A DNA stretch of 64,000 bases from Desulfoplanes formicivorans. GTDB lineage: Bacteria; Desulfobacterota; Desulfovibrionia; Desulfovibrionales; Desulfomicrobiaceae. The translations under genes and the position numbers were made by a program. The stretch covers positions 124,001 through 188,000 of the forward strand of contig NZ_BDFE01000008.1 in assembly GCF_001748225.1 (NCBI RefSeq), in the 5' to 3' direction. Shown piece after piece: positions 1 through 8,904 of this stretch (position 1 is the first letter of the stretch; every line of letters begins with the position of its first letter). The notes beneath the pieces are model-generated. The model did no database searches. It saw only the letters and a list, made by a program, of their open reading frames with translations, and had not been told where the DNA came from.

Positions 1-2
1 GC

Positions 3-635
3 GTGAGTTTTAAAGACCGCCTCTACATACCCGATTCGATCATCCCGGCGACCAGACGGCAACGACAGGCTCTTCAGCCCATGCTTGCCATGCATGCACA
101 GATGAGCGGGAACAAGGATGCTGACGCTGACAGGGAAGCCTTTTTCTTGATTCAGTCCCTTTGGGATACGGCCATGGCCGAGGCAGCCGTCAGCTGGCAC
201 AGGAAAACCGGGCATATGGTGGTCGTTCTGGCCGGAGCCGGGCATGTGGAAAATCGTTGGGGCATTGCGGCCCGCTTGCAGACCCTTGATCCGGATGCGT
301 CTTTGATTTCGGTCATGCCAGCACGGGACAAGGCGGATATGACCCCTCAACAAGCCGATTATTTCTATTTCTGTCCATCGGCCGGGAGCAGCCGTTTGGG
401 ACTCGTGCTGGACATCCGGGATGATATGCTTGTGGTCAGAGGGGTGATGCCCGATTCCAGAGCCGCCAATGCAGGCTTTGAGCCGGGCGATGTGCTGGTC
501 CTGGTTGGCGACCGGCGTATCACAAGCGCCCTTGATCTGCACAAGGTTGCCCTGCCCGCTGCCAAGGAAAACAGAGATCTTGTCTTCCAGGTGATGCGCA
601 AAGGGGTACAAAAAAAGGTGGTTGTCCGGTTTTAG
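3..635 (+). CDS. ChaN-like/PDZ domain protein (5' truncated by window edge)
   Basis: The visible 210 residues are the C-terminal part of a ChaN-type (haem-binding uptake, Tiki superfamily) domain followed by a PDZ domain. The ChaN part shows the GAGHVENRWGI segment typical of its end (about residues 78-88). The PDZ part, about residues 128-205, shows SRLGLVL and the GFEPGDVLVLVGD carboxylate-binding/turn region. The frame is open to the left edge, so the GTG at 3 is probably not the true start and the gene begins outside the window. Family members are usually lipoproteins or periplasmic proteins; no signal peptide can be checked here. Function is known only by family: iron or haem handling combined with a peptide-binding module. 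Confidence 0.75.
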   Translation: MSFKDRLYIPDSIIPATRRQRQALQPMLAMHAQMSGNKDADADREAFFLIQSLWDTAMAEAAVSWHRKTGHMVVVLAGAGHVENRWGIAARLQTLDPDASLISVMPARDKADMTPQQADYFYFCPSAGSSRLGLVLDIRDDMLVVRGVMPDSRAANAGFEPGDVLVLVGDRRITSALDLHKVALPAAKENRDLVFQVMRKGVQKKVVVRF

Positions 636-656
636 GACAATCCATCCTTATGACAT

Positions 657-694
657 AAAAAACCCCTGCAATTATGATTGCAGGGGTTCTTTAT
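657..694. terminator. bidirectional intrinsic terminator
   Basis: A perfect 12-bp stem (661-672 with 677-688) closes a TATG tetraloop between the convergent ChaN/PDZ gene (+) and the 101-residue hypothetical gene (-). On the minus strand the stem is followed by TTTTTT, so termination is strongest in that direction. On the plus strand the tail is TTCTTTAT. Confidence 0.85.
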
Positions 695-742
695 GTCCCG
701 TTTGCACCAATCTGCCTGGTACGCATGCTGGGCTGTGGATAC

Positions 743-1048
743 TTATTTGTCGTTTTTGAGCAAAAAGGTGGCGGAATCCATGTCGTAGATTGCCAGGGGG
801 GCCTTGCCGCCACGTTGTTTCTGTATTTCTGCGGCACGCTGGATGATGCTCATGTCCAGCCAACCGTGGCGTTCCCAGACCTCGGGACTGCGGCTGCTCC
901 AGAGTCTGAACTCGATGACGCCATCATTCTCGCGTACGTACATGCGTTCCTGTTTGTTCATGGGATCGGGATAGTAATAAAGTCCTTTGTCGTCTTTCAC
1001 GTAAAGCTCCTTGCGTGATGCTTTGTCTGTAAACGGTCTGTCCGGCAC
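743..1048 (-). CDS. small hypothetical protein
   Basis: This is a 101-residue, charged, soluble protein with no signal peptide or membrane segment, and I do not recognise the family. It has a tyrosine-rich stretch (GLYYYPDP, about residues 21-28) and a WSSRSPEVWERHGWLDM segment that looks like a conserved core. It starts at GTG 1048 with only a weak ribosome-binding site. It ends before a strong terminator and is the last gene of a minus-strand run below the cyclic-nucleotide-binding gene. An imperfect hairpin (1053-1087) lies between those two genes, so it may also have its own transcript. Confidence 0.6.
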   Translation of the reverse strand: MPDRPFTDKASRKELYVKDDKGLYYYPDPMNKQERMYVRENDGVIEFRLWSSRSPEVWERHGWLDMSIIQRAAEIQKQRGGKAPLAIYDMDSATFLLKNDK

Positions 1049-1052
1049 GTAT

Positions 1053-1087
1053 CGGCCTGCTGGTTGATGCGGACAGGGAGCAGGCCG
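1053..1087. repeat. 9-bp inverted repeat between two minus-strand genes
   Basis: CGGCCTGCT (1053-1061) pairs with AGCAGGCCG (1079-1087) across a 17-nt loop. There is no T-run on either side, so it is more likely an mRNA-processing or attenuating structure than a simple terminator. Confidence 0.4.
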
Positions 1088-1110
1088 GCAGACAGTCTTC
1101 TGAAAAACAG

Positions 1111-1899
1111 TTATTTGCTGGGTGCGCTGGTTGGCATGGAGCCCTTGATCTCGGCCAGTTCCCGGCTGGTTTTGGCAAGGCGCTGGGCCAGGGTTGTTAC
1201 CAGACGCAGTGAAAAGTCGGGGTAGTCGGCAAGCATGGAGATCAGCTGCTCGGGGGAATAGACTTCAAGCACCGAGTTGCCCAGGGAGCGTATGCCAGCG
1301 GTTCTTCCCTCATTGAGCAGAAATGCCATCTCGCCGAATATCTCTCCGGGTTCCGTGATCACGGCCAGCTGATTGCCGTTCTTGACGACTTCAAGGCCCT
1401 TGTCGGTGGAAATGATCCGGTAGATTTCCGTGCTCATTTCGCCATCCTGCATGACCCATTGACCAGGACCCATGGTTTGTATCTTTCCCACGAATTGGGT
1501 CTGCATCTGTCCTGGATGGGTCTTGTCGAGTCGGGCCCAGCTTGCCTCCAGGACATGGGCCAGTCCTTTCAGAATGAGCTGGAGTGTACGCGGAGAATTT
1601 TGCAGGAGGTCATCAACCATGTCGGCCTGATAGGTGGCCACGCGGCAGGGTTCCAGAGCAATGGCCGTGCAGGGGTGGGTCCCCGATGGATTGATGATGC
1701 CCTCAATGCCAAAGGCATGACGTCCACGAAGATGCACGGGAGGTCCATTGCCTTTGGTCAACGCAACACTGCCCCCCAGCAGGATATAAAAACGCAGGGC
1801 GGTTTCACCAGCAGCAAAGAGGGTTGCCCCCTCTGGAAACGATTCAATGGCAGGGGCTGGTGCAGAATGTGTGGCAGGGTTGCTGTGTGCGGCGTGCAT
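1111..1899 (-). CDS. tandem cyclic-nucleotide-binding domain protein
   Basis: This 262-residue cytosolic protein has two cNMP-binding beta-barrel domains and no DNA-binding or enzymatic domain. Domain 1 (about residues 20-115) contains FPEGATLFAAGETALRFYIL. Domain 2 (about 137-245) contains the phosphate-cassette-like GEIFGEMAFLLNEGRTAGI. The cassette of domain 2 is the better preserved and could bind a cyclic nucleotide; domain 1 looks degenerate. The N-terminal 17 residues are Ala/Pro/His-rich and low in complexity. It lies 39 nt after the DUF4911 gene, probably in one transcript with it and the peptidase. A signal-sensing adaptor role is likely; the output partner is unknown. Confidence 0.75.
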   Translation of the reverse strand: MHAAHSNPATHSAPAPAIESFPEGATLFAAGETALRFYILLGGSVALTKGNGPPVHLRGRHAFGIEGIINPSGTHPCTAIALEPCRVATYQADMVDDLLQNSPRTLQLILKGLAHVLEASWARLDKTHPGQMQTQFVGKIQTMGPGQWVMQDGEMSTEIYRIISTDKGLEVVKNGNQLAVITEPGEIFGEMAFLLNEGRTAGIRSLGNSVLEVYSPEQLISMLADYPDFSLRLVTTLAQRLAKTSRELAEIKGSMPTSAPSK

Positions 1900-1938
1900 G
1901 AGCGAGGCGAAATCCTGGTGGATGATGACGGAACGATT

Positions 1939-2232
1939 CTAGGGAGAGATAGAGAAGCAGCTGCGTATGGCTACTGTATCTTCCAATGATTGCACAAGGG
2001 ATACCACTGTTTCACGCATGTCCTCGGCAAAGGTGATGCGGACCAATGCCCTGTACTTGTCCAGTACCGACAGGTACGCCAAATTGTCGCAAGACTCAAG
2101 AATGAACTTGAACAGCGCAATGTCGGTTCGAGGGAGTTCCACATACAGATGGGCGGACCAGCACCGGGGATTGGGGTGGGATCGCGTTGTCCGGGTATCC
2201 TTCCCGAGGTGAGCGGTTTCAGAGGATTTCAT
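1939..2232 (-). CDS. DUF4911 family protein
   Basis: This 97-residue protein has a core (VELPRTDIALFKFILESCDN and a following VRITFAEDM strand) matching the DUF4911 family of short alpha/beta proteins found in sulfate reducers and relatives. No function is known. Its start overlaps the 3' end of the upstream peptidase gene by 14 nt, which suggests translational coupling. The first 25 residues are Arg/Ser/His-rich and unlike the core, so a start further downstream cannot be excluded. Confidence 0.65.
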   Translation of the reverse strand: MKSSETAHLGKDTRTTRSHPNPRCWSAHLYVELPRTDIALFKFILESCDNLAYLSVLDKYRALVRITFAEDMRETVVSLVQSLEDTVAIRSCFSISP

Positions 2233-3286
2233 GGCCGTTCTCCGTTATGACAACCATATGTTCCCACCTGACGCCGCCCCATTGGGGATAGTACAGCCCG
2301 GGCTCCGCCGTGACGACCATCCCGGGTTTGAAAACGGCCTGTGATCGTGGTCCCACTGCCGGCGGTTCATGGGTTTCAAGGCCTACACCATGCCCCAGGG
2401 AATGGGTGAAATGATTATCCAGACCATGTTTGGCAAAATAGTTTCTTGCTGCCTGGTCGGCATCCTTGATGGCTTTCCCGGGCAGATAGTGCTCTATGGC
2501 AAGGCGTTGGGCCTCCTGAACGTGTTTGAGAGTCTCTTGAAAAATCGATGTCGGATGTTCACCGACCCAGAAAGTCCTTGTCTGATCCGAACAATAGCTG
2601 TCCAGGCGGCATCCCGTATCCACAAGGACCGGGCAGTTGTCGGTGATAACTGTTTCCCCCGGAACAGCGTGGGGCAGAGCGCTGTTGGGACCGACGGCTG
2701 CAATGGTTTCGAAACTGAGTTCCGAGGCACCCTGTTCCCTGAACAATTGTTCGATTTTCCAGGCCAGGGAGGCCTCGGCCATGCCCGGGGCGAGAAGGGG
2801 CTCAATCTGTGCAAGGACCTTGTGATTCAATGCACAGCTGTTTTTAAGGGCTTGTATTTCTGTGGCATCCTTGATGGTCCTGAGCTCTTCCACCAGATTC
2901 CTGGTGGGGATGAGGTCCAGGCTTTTGCCAAGAGCCTTGTACTGGGCAACCGACATGGACCCGGCTTCAATGCCCAGAGTACGGATGCCCCTGTCGCGGA
3001 GCCAGGTTGCCATGTGCTCGTCCTTGTTCCCCGAATAAATGAAGATGCGATCCTGGGGCCAGATCCTGGCGGCCGCGTCCTTGTACCGGCCATCCGTAAA
3101 CAGCCAGGCTTCTCCTTCGGAGGTCATCAGGATACATCCCGAACTCTCATTGCACTGGGGATCGTGGAGCTCGAAACCGGAAAGATAAAAGCGGTTGGCT
3201 GCATGGGTGACAAGCAACGCCTTGAGATTGTGGTGTTGCAGCGTGAGGGCGAGTTTTTTTTGACGTTTTTGAACGATTGTCATCAT
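2219..3286 (-). CDS. Xaa-Pro aminopeptidase/dipeptidase family (M24B)
   Basis: This is a cytosolic metallopeptidase that cleaves peptide bonds next to proline. The N-terminal creatinase-like domain (about residues 10-125) precedes an M24 pita-bread domain. The dinuclear metal ligands are visible in order: two Asp in DTGCRLDSYCSDQTRTF, His in HSLGHGVGLETHEPP, Glu in VTAEPGLYY and Glu in WGGVRWEHM at the C terminus. I start it at the ATGATG at 3286 (355 residues), because the longer frame to 3331 would begin inside the terminator hairpin of comEA. The Shine-Dalgarno is weak. It heads a run with DUF4911 and the cNMP-binding gene. Confidence 0.88.
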   Translation of the reverse strand: MMTIVQKRQKKLALTLQHHNLKALLVTHAANRFYLSGFELHDPQCNESSGCILMTSEGEAWLFTDGRYKDAAARIWPQDRIFIYSGNKDEHMATWLRDRGIRTLGIEAGSMSVAQYKALGKSLDLIPTRNLVEELRTIKDATEIQALKNSCALNHKVLAQIEPLLAPGMAEASLAWKIEQLFREQGASELSFETIAAVGPNSALPHAVPGETVITDNCPVLVDTGCRLDSYCSDQTRTFWVGEHPTSIFQETLKHVQEAQRLAIEHYLPGKAIKDADQAARNYFAKHGLDNHFTHSLGHGVGLETHEPPAVGPRSQAVFKPGMVVTAEPGLYYPQWGGVRWEHMVVITENGHEIL

Positions 3287-3314
3287 GTTGGTGCCCGATG
3301 ATTGGAGGTTAAGC

Positions 3315-3351
3315 AACACAAGCGATCCCACCAGATGGGATCGCTTGTGTT
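3315..3351 (-). terminator. terminator-like hairpin after comEA
   Basis: A 16-bp perfect stem (3315-3330 with 3336-3351) has a 5-nt loop and lies 22 nt beyond the comEA stop. The T-run after it on the minus strand is poor (TTGCTTAA), so efficiency is uncertain, but stem length and position fit a terminator separating comEA from the peptidase gene. Confidence 0.65.
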
Positions 3352-3372
3352 AGGCGTTGCACCATGAAGCTG

Positions 3373-3645
3373 TCAAACCTTGATCAGCCCCTTGATCTTT
3401 TGAAAGATTTTGGGGCCGATTCCCTTGACCTGCATGATGTCTTCAATCTGTTTGAAGGGGTGATCCTTGCGATAGGTCACGATCCGTTTGGCGATGGCCG
3501 GTCCTATTCCGGGCAGATCAGCCAATTGCTGTTCCGTGGCCGTGTTGATGTTGACCTTGTCCATGCACAAGCCCGTTCCCAGGCCGACATACATCAATGA
3601 GAATACCAGAAACAGGGCCGCGATTCTGCATTTGATTGATGGCAT
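3373..3645 (-). CDS. ComEA-type helix-hairpin-helix protein
   Basis: This 90-residue exported DNA-binding protein has a signal peptide or membrane anchor at the N terminus (residues 1-23, CRIAALFLVFSLMYVGLG). It is followed by the ComEA repeat of two helix-hairpin-helix motifs: NINTATEQQLADLPGIGPAI and the second, DIMQVKGIGPKIF. ComEA proteins bind incoming DNA in the periplasm during natural transformation, and short versions like this also occur in bacteria not known to be competent. The start at 3645 is fixed by AAGGAGG 5 nt upstream; the frame is open 11 codons further. It is a stand-alone gene; yifB (comM-like) lies upstream in the same direction. Confidence 0.85.
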   Translation of the reverse strand: MPSIKCRIAALFLVFSLMYVGLGTGLCMDKVNINTATEQQLADLPGIGPAIAKRIVTYRKDHPFKQIEDIMQVKGIGPKIFQKIKGLIKV

Positions 3646-4120
3646 TGATTTCCTCCTTGCATAAAATGGGTTGGACATGAAAGCATGACAGTAGGAAATG
3701 TGGATGCCTATATCGTAAGCGCAAGATTAAATCCAGAAAAAATTTGGGAAAGGCATGTGAACGCATTTATTGGTGTTTTCAAAGAAGATGGATGCACTTG
3801 CAGACTGTTTGCATTGATGGTGATGACCGCTTGTTTTTGTGAAATGTTCTGATGATCCGCCATGCAGACACGTTCAACAAAGTGAAGGCAAGCGATCGGG
3901 GATGCCATAACCGTCAGATTCGCCCAGAAGCGTGTAACCACTTGTCTTGTCGGCACGTGGGCAGATGACGACTTGGTAGGGTCGGATAAAGCAGGGTGAG
4001 GCGTGTACATGAAGTTGTGCCAGGGAGTGGCGTGTGTGCGGGGAAGCCGACACGAAAACCCTGCAGGGCGGTGTGTGAGCTCGTCCTGGAAAGTTGAGAT
4101 GGACCGGTTTGCTACACGAA
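3646..4120. other. non-coding stretch, no gene seen
   Basis: About 475 bases separate yifB and comEA. Open frames here have neither a ribosome-binding site nor recognisable protein sequence. Part of it is more AT-rich than the surroundings (3700-3860). It should contain the comEA promoter and the end of the yifB transcript, but no clear -35/-10 pair or terminator hairpin was found. Confidence 0.5.
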
Positions 4121-5656
4121 TCAGAATGATTCGTTTTGGCGGTCAAGGGAGCGGTAGTTGATCGCTTCGGCCAGGTGATGGATGTTGATGGCGTGGTCGC
4201 CCGAGAGATCGGCAATGGTTCGGGCGATGCGAAGAATGCGTGTGAATGCCCGGGCAGAAAGACCCAGTCGTTTGACAGCGGATTCGAGAAATGCGTGTTC
4301 AGTGTCTCCCAACGGGCAGAACTGCTGGAGCCATTTGCCGGAAAGTTGGGCATTGGTCAGCAGGGGGGTGTCCTGATAGCGATGGGCCTGGATAGCCCGT
4401 GCTGCCCCAATGCGGGTGCGCATGGTGGCCGAATCAAGCGAACCTGTATTTTGACGAAGTTCCTTGTATGGTACGGCCGGGACCTCCACCTGCAGGTCGA
4501 TGCGATCCAGAAGTGGACCGGAGAGACGGGATCTGTATCGCTGAATCTGGCTCGGGGTGCAGATGCAGGGATGCCGTTCATCGCCCAGGTAGCCACATGG
4601 GCAGGGATTCATGGCTGCAACGAGCATGAAGTCGGCCGGGTAGGACAAAGAGACTGCTGCGCGGGAAATGGTGACATGGCCGTCTTCAAGGGGCTGCCTG
4701 AGTACTTCGAGAACGTGTTTTTTGAATTCGGGCAATTCGTCCAGAAAGAGGACGCCCCGATGGGCCAGGGAGACTTCACCGGGTTTGGGGTACTGACCGC
4801 CGCCAATGAGTCCTGCGTCGGAAATGGTGTGGTGGGGAGATCTAAAGGGGCGAGATACAATCATGGGGTCTGATTTGAGATGACCCGCCACACTGTAGAT
4901 TTTGGTCACTTCCAGGGCCTCGTCAAATCCAAGGGGAGGAAGAACCGTGGGAATGCGCTTGGCCAGCATGGTCTTGCCGCTGCCGGGAGGTCCGAGAAAC
5001 AGGAGATTGTGCGCGCCTGCTGCTGCGATTTCAATGGCCCGTTTGGCATGTTCCTGGCCCTTGACCTCTGAAAAGTCCACGTGATGCTCTTCACGCAGGG
5101 CCCAGAGGGAATCGAGGTCGCTGCTTGCCGGTTCAATGGTTGTTTCACCCAGGAAAAACCGGATGGACTGGGACAGGGAATCCAGGGGTAAAACCGTCAG
5201 CCCCTTGACCACGGCGGCTTCAGCCGCGTTTTGCCGGGGAACGAACAGGGCCTTGGCCTGCATGTCCCGAGCCTTGATGGCCATGGGCAGGATGCCTGTG
5301 ACCGGCCGGAGCTCACCACTCAGGGAAAGCTCACCCGCCATGTAGTATCCTCGCAGCGCATGTTCAGGGATTTCACCTGCACCGGCCAAAAGGCCGAGAG
5401 CCAGGGGCAGGTCATAACCACTTCCTTCCTTGCGCACGTCTGCCGGTGCGAGATTGACGGTAATTCGCGATGGCGGCAGCTTGAAGCCGCTGTTCTTGAG
5501 GGCGGAAAAAACCCGTTCCTTGCTCTCGCGCACGGCTCCTTCGGCAAGACCGACCATGCAGAAGGCTGGCATGCCGCTTCTGGCCAGGTCCACCTCAAGG
5601 TCGACCGTAAAAGCGTCTATGCCCAAAAGGGCTGTTGTTTCAACCCTGGCGATCAT
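4121..5656 (-). CDS. yifB: YifB/ComM family Mg-chelatase-like AAA+ ATPase
   Basis: This 511-residue protein has the usual family length. An N-terminal Lon-protease-like fold (residues 1-165) is followed by the AAA+ module with Walker A GPPGSGKTMLAKR (about 221-233), the FRSPHHTISDAGLIGGG segment, Walker B FLDELPEF, a cysteine cluster (CPCGYLGDERHPCIC) and the C-terminal Mg-chelatase domain. ComM homologues are hexameric helicases that promote branch migration during integration of transforming DNA. It starts 3 nt after the lepB stop and is probably cotranscribed with lepA and lepB. Confidence 0.93.
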   Translation of the reverse strand: MIARVETTALLGIDAFTVDLEVDLARSGMPAFCMVGLAEGAVRESKERVFSALKNSGFKLPPSRITVNLAPADVRKEGSGYDLPLALGLLAGAGEIPEHALRGYYMAGELSLSGELRPVTGILPMAIKARDMQAKALFVPRQNAAEAAVVKGLTVLPLDSLSQSIRFFLGETTIEPASSDLDSLWALREEHHVDFSEVKGQEHAKRAIEIAAAGAHNLLFLGPPGSGKTMLAKRIPTVLPPLGFDEALEVTKIYSVAGHLKSDPMIVSRPFRSPHHTISDAGLIGGGQYPKPGEVSLAHRGVLFLDELPEFKKHVLEVLRQPLEDGHVTISRAAVSLSYPADFMLVAAMNPCPCGYLGDERHPCICTPSQIQRYRSRLSGPLLDRIDLQVEVPAVPYKELRQNTGSLDSATMRTRIGAARAIQAHRYQDTPLLTNAQLSGKWLQQFCPLGDTEHAFLESAVKRLGLSARAFTRILRIARTIADLSGDHAINIHHLAEAINYRSLDRQNESF

Positions 5657-5659
5657 GAG

Positions 5660-6259
5660 CTACTCGACCATTTTGCCGATCCGGTTCCAGCGAATATTTG
5701 AGAATCCTTCCCAGGACCAGTACAGGATCATGGCTTTTCCTTCTATTTTGTCCCGGTCCACGTATCCCCAGAATCGGGAGTCATAGGATTCATCACGATT
5801 GTCTCCCATGACAAAATATTTGTCGGCAGGAACGGTGATGGGACCAAAATTGTCCCGGACCGGGCTGAAGTCGTTTTGCACGTGTTGGACATACGGTTCG
5901 TTCAGCCTTTCCCCGTTTCGGTAGAGAACCTTGTTGCGCATTTCCAAAACGTCGCCGGGGGTTCCAATGACGCGCTTGATAAAATCCTTGGAAGGATCTT
6001 CAGGAAATTCGAACACAATGATATCCTTGAACTGGGGGTCGGAAAAACGGGCCAGGACAATATCGGTAAAGGGAATCCTGATGCCGTATATAAACTTGTT
6101 GACCAGGAGATGATCCCCTATCTGCAGGGTCTGGAGCATGGACCCCGAGGGGATTTTAAAGGCCTGGACCACGAAAGATCTGATGATGAAGGCCAGAATA
6201 AAGGCGATGATAAGTGCTTCGGCGTACTCTTTCAAGATGGTTTGCCAGCGTGGTTCCAT
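5660..6259 (-). CDS. lepB: signal peptidase I
   Basis: This membrane serine protease removes signal peptides from exported proteins. It has 199 residues with one N-terminal transmembrane helix (about 13-33), the catalytic Ser40 in PSGSM, the catalytic Lys95 in FIKRVIGTPGD, and the closing box MGDNRDESYDSRFWGYV. The residue two after Ser-Met, usually Pro, is Gln here (SMLQTL), a mild deviation. It follows lepA by 44 nt and touches yifB, giving lepA-lepB-yifB; lepA-lepB linkage is common in bacteria. Confidence 0.95.
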   Translation of the reverse strand: MEPRWQTILKEYAEALIIAFILAFIIRSFVVQAFKIPSGSMLQTLQIGDHLLVNKFIYGIRIPFTDIVLARFSDPQFKDIIVFEFPEDPSKDFIKRVIGTPGDVLEMRNKVLYRNGERLNEPYVQHVQNDFSPVRDNFGPITVPADKYFVMGDNRDESYDSRFWGYVDRDKIEGKAMILYWSWEGFSNIRWNRIGKMVE

Positions 6260-6303
6260 GAGTCGGTCCTGATATTGGATGTTGGATGTGGTTCGTGAAT
6301 GGG

Positions 6304-8112
6304 CTATTTGCCGTCATCCACCTGCATGGCGGCCAGAAAGGCTTCCTGGGGAATTTCAACACTGCCCATGCGTTTCATGCGCCGCTTGCCTTCCTTTTGT
6401 TTCTCCAGAAGTTTGCGCTTTCGAGTGATGTCCCCGCCATAGCATTTGGCGGTAACGTTCTTGCGCAAGGGCGCGTTGCGTTCCTTGGCGATGATTTTGC
6501 TGCCAATGGCTGCCTGGATAACGACCTCGAAGAGCTGCCTGGGAATGAGCCGTTTGAGTTTCAACGCCAGGGCACGTCCCCGGTAATAGGCATTGTCCCG
6601 ATGGACGATACAGGACATGGCATCAACAGGATCACCGTTGATGAGGATATCCAGCTTAACCAGGTCCGAGGGCCTGTAATCGACGATTTCGTAATCAAGG
6701 GAGGCGAATCCCCTGGTCATGGATTTGAGTCGGTCGAAAAAATCGTACACGATTTCGGAAAAGGGCAGCTCATAAGTGATGATGACTCTGTTGGCCGTGA
6801 GGTATTTGAGGTCCTTTTGAGTTCCCCGTTTCTCCTCACAGAGTTTGAACACGTTGCCCACATACTCGTTGGGTACGTGGATCTCCATGCGGACGTAAGG
6901 CTCGTTGATCGTGTCGATTTCGCCGGGACTCGGCAGCTTGCTCGGGTTGTCGATTTCAAAGACCTCGCCGTTGGTCTTGTGGATCTCGTATATCACCGAC
7001 GGCGCTGTGGCAATGAGATTCGCCCCGAATTCGCGTTCCAGACGTTCCTGGATGATCTCCATGTGGAGTAGCCCCAGAAAACCCGCTCTGAAACCAAATC
7101 CAAGGGCCTGGGAGGTTTCGGCCTCGTAGGCAAAGGCCGCATCGTTCAGCTGGAGTTTTTCAAGAGCCGATTGCAGAACGCTGTATTCGGCCGGTTCCAC
7201 CGGATACAGTCCGCAAAAGACCATGGGCTTGACGGTCTTGAATCCCGGGAAAGGTTCCTGGGTCGGGTTTTTGGGATGGGTAATGGTATCACCCACGCGG
7301 GCCTCGTCCAGTTCCTTGATGCTGGCGCACAAGAAACCAACCTCGCCAGGTCCGAGTTCCTCAATGTCCGTTGGTTCAGGAGAGAAAACACCCAGTCGGG
7401 TGACCTCGAAATCCTTGCCCGTGGAGTACATCCTGATGGGCTGGCGATTTTTGATGGTTCCCTCAAGGATGCGAAACAAAACCACGACCCCCTGATAGGA
7501 GTCGTACCAGGAATCAAAGATCAAAGCCTTCAGGGGTTGATGGGGATCACCCTTGGGAGAGGGGATTTCACGGACCAATCGCTGGAGAAGCTCCTTTACC
7601 CCTTCACCTGTCTTGGCGCTCACCAGGATGGGGTCGCCACAGTCCAGGCCAATGGCTTCTTCGATCTCCTGGCAGACTTCTTCGGGATGGGCGCTGGGCA
7701 GGTCAATCTTGTTGAGGACGGGAAGCACGTCCAGGTCATGGTCGAGGGCCAGATACACATTGGCCAGGGTCTGAGCCTCGACTCCCTGGGTGGCGTCCAC
7801 CACAAGAAGAGCCCCGTCACAGGCCGCCAGGCTGCGGGAGACTTCGTAGCTGAAATCCACGTGCCCTGGTGTGTCAATGAGGTTCAGAATATACTTTGAT
7901 CCGTCGGGAGCGGTATAGGGAATCCGGACGGTTTGCGACTTGATGGTGATACCTCGCTCCTGCTCCAGCTCCATCCTGTCCAGGTACTGGTCCTTCTTGT
8001 CCCGTTCGGCAATGAGGCCGGTCAGTTCCATGATCCGGTCAGCCAGGGTGGACTTGCCGTGGTCGATATGGGCGATGATGCTGAAATTGCGAATTGTCGT
8101 AATGTCGGTCAT
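6304..8112 (-). CDS. lepA: elongation factor 4 (LepA)
   Basis: LepA is a ribosome-associated GTPase of 602 residues, the normal length for the family. G motifs are visible in order: AHIDHGKST (P loop, about residues 14-22), the switch around [18 protein letters not shown], and NKIDLPSA. The LepA-specific C-terminal domain ends in [16 protein letters not shown]. It acts on elongating ribosomes and affects initiation or back-translocation under stress. It is the first gene of the lepA-lepB-yifB run; about 200 nt upstream separate it from the hydrogenase maturation protease gene. Confidence 0.97.
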   Translation of the reverse strand: MTDITTIRNFSIIAHIDHGKSTLADRIMELTGLIAERDKKDQYLDRMELEQERGITIKSQTVRIPYTAPDGSKYILNLIDTPGHVDFSYEVSRSLAACDGALLVVDATQGVEAQTLANVYLALDHDLDVLPVLNKIDLPSAHPEEVCQEIEEAIGLDCGDPILVSAKTGEGVKELLQRLVREIPSPKGDPHQPLKALIFDSWYDSYQGVVVLFRILEGTIKNRQPIRMYSTGKDFEVTRLGVFSPEPTDIEELGPGEVGFLCASIKELDEARVGDTITHPKNPTQEPFPGFKTVKPMVFCGLYPVEPAEYSVLQSALEKLQLNDAAFAYEAETSQALGFGFRAGFLGLLHMEIIQERLEREFGANLIATAPSVIYEIHKTNGEVFEIDNPSKLPSPGEIDTINEPYVRMEIHVPNEYVGNVFKLCEEKRGTQKDLKYLTANRVIITYELPFSEIVYDFFDRLKSMTRGFASLDYEIVDYRPSDLVKLDILINGDPVDAMSCIVHRDNAYYRGRALALKLKRLIPRQLFEVVIQAAIGSKIIAKERNAPLRKNVTAKCYGGDITRKRKLLEKQKEGKRRMKRMGSVEIPQEAFLAAMQVDDGK

Positions 8113-8213
8113 GCAGGTGTCCGTGGCATCTGATGTGCCTGGAAAGAATCGGTAAGAGTTCTACTCGGTCCAACGGACAGGGATTGACTGTCCATTGGGA
8201 GATGCAAAATCAG

Positions 8214-8240
8214 GGAAGGCACCTCATGCAAGGTGCCCCC
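8214..8240 (-). terminator. possible terminator of the hydrogenase operon
   Basis: GGCACCT (8218-8224) pairs with AGGTGCC (8231-8237) around a 6-nt loop, about 70 nt after the maturation protease stop. The following minus-strand sequence is only moderately T-rich (TTCCCTGATTTTG). A second, weaker hairpin (8175-8193, GGACAG/CTGTCC) lies just beyond. Confidence 0.45.
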
Positions 8241-8310
8241 GGATATGCGTGCGGTGGGAGGGATCGGAGGCAGATAAACGTTGGGTCCTCCCTCGGCACG
8301 TTTTCGTTTA

Positions 8311-8796
8311 TCAGAAATAGGTTTTGACCTTGGCCATGAGCTCGGGAAGCTTGGCCTGAAGGGTCGGGCTGAGGCCTTCTTCCATGGCCTCGGGAATATA
8401 GGCGCTTTGAACAACGAGAATCTTGAGATCAATCCCGGTGCTGTCCCTGAGTTCCTTGAGCAGGTTGGTGGTCGGAAATTGGTGCAGGGTGAAATCCGAG
8501 ATTTTTTTGGGGTCCATCTGGTCCACGTCGATCTCGAAAATTTCGCCTGGCTCCCGATCGCTCTGGGTGACCGCGTCGACCACGACGACCCGTTCGGGAA
8601 GCTTATCGCTGAGGACCATGTCGAAGAGCAGGCCCCTGATGGAGGTTCCCACGTCCAGCAGGGCCACATCATCCGGCACATCCGGGTCCTTTTCCAGCGC
8701 GGCGATCAATGCCGGCCCAATACCGTCGTCGGCATACAGCACATTCCCGCACCCGAAAACAACCACGCGGGAATTGAACATTTTTGACCAATCCAT
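8311..8796 (-). CDS. [NiFe]-hydrogenase maturation protease (M52, FrhD/HycI type)
   Basis: This 161-residue nickel-dependent endopeptidase removes the C-terminal extension of the hydrogenase large subunit after NiFe insertion. The N-terminal VFGCGNVLYADDGIGP box carries the first metal-sensing acidic residue. VVVDAV carries the second, and a His lies in LHQFPTTN. It follows mvhA by 108 nt, and its likely substrate is the 25-residue MvhA tail beyond His456. An intrinsic terminator sits between the two genes, so it may be expressed by read-through at a lower level. Confidence 0.9.
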   Translation of the reverse strand: MDWSKMFNSRVVVFGCGNVLYADDGIGPALIAALEKDPDVPDDVALLDVGTSIRGLLFDMVLSDKLPERVVVVDAVTQSDREPGEIFEIDVDQMDPKKISDFTLHQFPTTNLLKELRDSTGIDLKILVVQSAYIPEAMEEGLSPTLQAKLPELMAKVKTYF

Positions 8797-8840
8797 GTAC
8801 TATCTCCTCATCTTGTCCCGTGTCGGGACGAGCGTTACCC

Positions 8841-8876
8841 AAAAAGGCCGCTGCCCGCTTGGGGGCAACGGCCTTC
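8841..8876 (-). terminator. intrinsic terminator between mvhA and its protease
   Basis: On the minus strand the hairpin AGGCCG-TTGCCC...GGGCAG-CGGCCT (8844-8875, one mismatch and one bulge) is followed directly by TTTTT (8845-8841). It lies 29 nt after the mvhA stop and 45 nt before the protease start, so it would end part of the transcript inside the operon. Confidence 0.7.
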
Positions 8877-8904
8877 TTAATCCATTTGTGTACGGCTGTC
8901 TAAT

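Noticed and set aside
3708-4010. 100-codon minus-strand frame between yifB and comEA
   Set aside because: No ribosome-binding site, composition unlike the neighbours and no motif; treated as non-coding.
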